64,000 bases of DNA from Metallumcola ferriviriculae (GTDB lineage: Bacteria > Bacillota > JADQBR01). Positions 62,442 through 64,000 of this stretch are shown piece after piece. The stretch covers positions 1,960,501-2,024,500 of the forward strand of contig NZ_CP121694.1 of the NCBI RefSeq assembly GCF_035573695.1, read 5' to 3'. The position numbers and the translations under genes were made by a program. Position 1 is the first letter of the stretch. Each line of letters starts with the position of its first letter. The notes beneath the pieces were generated by a model. That model did not search any database and was not told the origin of the DNA. It was given only the letters and a program-made list of their open reading frames with translations.

Positions 62442-64000
62442 TTGGAGAAATTGTTTGCAGAAGTGTATGTGGAATTAAAGCATAGAAGATTGGATCGTAT
62501 TTTTCATTATGGGATTCCCCCTGGCTTGACTGACAGAATTAAGGTAGGTGCCAGGGTGGTGGTACCTTTTGGCAATAAATTGCACCAGGGCTATGTAGTT
62601 AATCTGGTAAAAAGGGCTGATGTGGAAAAAATTAAAAATATAAAAGAGCTTTTGGATGAACGACCATTATTTACCCCGCAGGACATAGAATTAGCCCGTT
62701 GGATGGCTGATTATTATTTGTGCCCATTTGTGGCGGCACTAGAATGTATACTTCCTGCGGGGTTAAAATATGAGAATAGTACTGTTATTGCGCTATTGGG
62801 CAGTGATGAAGAGGCTATGTCCCTGCTTAACAGTCTAAAGTTTATGGATACTGAAGCGGCGGAAGTTTTACAATTCGTGCTAGATAAAAGCAGCATTACT
62901 AGAGCCAATTTAGAAAAAAAATTTTCGGGTAAGAATGTGGCTAGAGCCATTGAAACACTTGTCGATTACGGGGTCATATCAATGAAGCAGCAATTTCGTA
63001 TGACCGGCTTTCGCAGGGAGATGTCCGCCATATTGGTTCGTGATGAGGAAATTTCAAGTGACACCCAGGCGTTGGCCAATAGGGCGCCAAAGCAGGGCCA
63101 GTTGCTCTCCACCTTGATGGATAAGAAAAGGCTGCCGGTTTCACTGCTGTTAAAGCAAACCGGCGCCCCCAAAAGCTCTCTAAATGCGCTAGTGGCCAAA
63201 GGTCTGGTACGACTTGAGGAAGACACGGTGGCGGGTAAGGTTATTCGACAAAGTGATAGACCTGAGGTAATACACGAACTAACCGATAAACAGGAACAAG
63301 TATTTCGCCGGGTTTCTTCTGCCATTCGTGACGGGAAATATGCACCGTTTTTACTCCACGGAGTCACTGGCAGCGGTAAAACGGAAGTTTATTTGAGGGC
63401 CGTGCAGCGTGCATTGGAAGAGGGTAAAAGCGCAGTAGTGCTGGTGCCAGAAATCGCTTTGGCATCGCAGATGGTAAGCAGGTTCAGTCAGCGTTTTGGT
63501 GAGGGTATTGCCGTAATACATAGCGGTTTATCCCGTGCGGAACGGCTGCAGGAATGGATGCGGGTGCATCGTGGTCAGGCTAAGGTGGTATTGGGTGCCC
63601 GTTCGGCTGTTTTCGCTCCTGTTAAAGATATTGGTATTATTATAATTGATGAAGAACATGAATCTAGTTATAAACAAGATCAGGTGCCGAAATATCATGC
63701 GCGAGAGGTGGCTAAAGCCAGAGCTCGGCAGCATGAAGCGGCATTGGTGTTGGGTAGTGCCACCCCGGCCCTGGAGAGTTATTTGGAAACTCAGAAACGT
63801 AATTACGGTTTGCTGACAATAGACCAACGGGTGACAACCAGGCCGCTCCCTGTAGTTGCAGTGGTGGATATGCGTCAGGAAAGACGCCAGGGAAATTCGG
63901 GAATATTCAGTACGGCATTGTTTCAATCGTTAGAAAACTGTCTTGGAAACGGGGAACAGGCAATTCTTTTTCTCAACCGGCGTGGTTTTGCCAGTTTTCT
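62442..64000 (+). CDS. priA: Primosomal protein N' (PriA helicase), 3' end outside window
   Basis: The frame from TTG 62442 (GGGAGG at 62430-62435; TTG 62451 is an alternative) is open to the window edge, giving the first 519 residues of a protein normally 730-830 long. The N-terminal 3' DNA-end-binding domain ('AEVYVELKHRRLDRIFHYGI') and the winged helix are followed by the helicase core: Walker A 'GVTGSGKTEVYL' (about residue 308), 'VLVPEIALASQMV', and the DEEH box 'IIIDEEHESSYKQDQ' (about 398). PriA restarts stalled replication forks by loading the replicative helicase. Confidence 0.95.
   Translation, partial: MEKLFAEVYVELKHRRLDRIFHYGIPPGLTDRIKVGARVVVPFGNKLHQGYVVNLVKRADVEKIKNIKELLDERPLFTPQDIELARWMADYYLCPFVAALECILPAGLKYENSTVIALLGSDEEAMSLLNSLKFMDTEAAEVLQFVLDKSSITRANLEKKFSGKNVARAIETLVDYGVISMKQQFRMTGFRREMSAILVRDEEISSDTQALANRAPKQGQLLSTLMDKKRLPVSLLLKQTGAPKSSLNALVAKGLVRLEEDTVAGKVIRQSDRPEVIHELTDKQEQVFRRVSSAIRDGKYAPFLLHGVTGSGKTEVYLRAVQRALEEGKSAVVLVPEIALASQMVSRFSQRFGEGIAVIHSGLSRAERLQEWMRVHRGQAKVVLGARSAVFAPVKDIGIIIIDEEHESSYKQDQVPKYHAREVAKARARQHEAALVLGSATPALESYLETQKRNYGLLTIDQRVTTRPLPVVAVVDMRQERRQGNSGIFSTALFQSLENCLGNGEQAILFLNRRGFASF

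Noticed and set aside
1-64000. CRISPR arrays, rRNA genes, complete tRNAs and prophage
   Set aside because: I saw no regularly spaced repeats, no rRNA sequence, no complete cloverleaf and no phage structural genes on reading both strands.

Overview
The window looks like a chromosome segment of an anaerobic Gram-positive bacterium, most likely a Clostridia member of the Peptococcaceae/Desulfotomaculum type. I infer this from gene content: ECF sigma/anti-sigma pairs, copper-amine-oxidase-like wall proteins, a DUF438-hemerythrin-PAS protein, flavin/iron-sulfur NuoEF-type electron-transfer genes, CoA-linked acid catabolism under sigma-54 control, strong AGGAGG ribosome sites and frequent TTG/GTG starts. 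The species cannot be fixed from the sequence.

Region 1 (1-7.7 kb) is an envelope-stress and surface region. It holds the end of an ECF sigma factor, a VanZ-like protein, a BlaR1-derived fragment protein, an anti-sigma/sigma pair, a secreted copper-amine-oxidase-domain propeller protein, a small unknown gene and a PemK/MazF toxin module. Two copies of one ECF-type promoter occur here. Region 2 (7.7-22.4 kb) is a patchwork. It has a tRNA-Thr 3' half, a complete IS1634-like element with target duplication, a decayed coding remnant, a LysR gene divergent from a thioesterase/crotonase pair, secreted propeller proteins and lipoproteins, a LysM protein, and a crotonase interrupted by one in-frame TGA. 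A second tRNA-Thr 3' fragment and a terminator follow that crotonase.

Region 3 (22.7-49.3 kb) begins with a DinG-type helicase and is then a catabolic block. A PAS/sigma-54 activator is followed by a sigma-54 promoter and a small accessory protein, Na+/solute symporter, acyl-CoA ligase and amidohydrolase. Next comes an operon of a stand-alone RAM domain, NuoE-like, NuoF-like and a 1134-residue fusion of ferredoxin, GltD-like and NuoG-like parts, followed by a soluble two-component pair whose regulator ends inside a MITE. Then come a 3-hydroxyacyl-CoA dehydrogenase, a complete LivKHMGF-type ABC importer, an amidase, a metallo-beta-lactamase-fold hydrolase and an acyl-CoA dehydrogenase. Sigma-54 boxes precede the symporter, the 3-hydroxyacyl-CoA dehydrogenase, the acyl-CoA dehydrogenase and, 14 kb further on, an acetoacetyl-CoA synthetase. 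I infer one sigma-54 regulon that imports acids or amides, activates them to CoA esters, beta-oxidises them and passes electrons to the flavin/iron-sulfur complex.

Region 4 (49.4-64 kb) is mostly housekeeping: an M19 dipeptidase, oligoendopeptidase F, UV-damage endonuclease, a LarA-type racemase, DUF438 protein, a multi-pass transporter, a decayed PAS/receiver hybrid kinase, acetoacetyl-CoA synthetase, a small zinc-ribbon protein and the start of priA.
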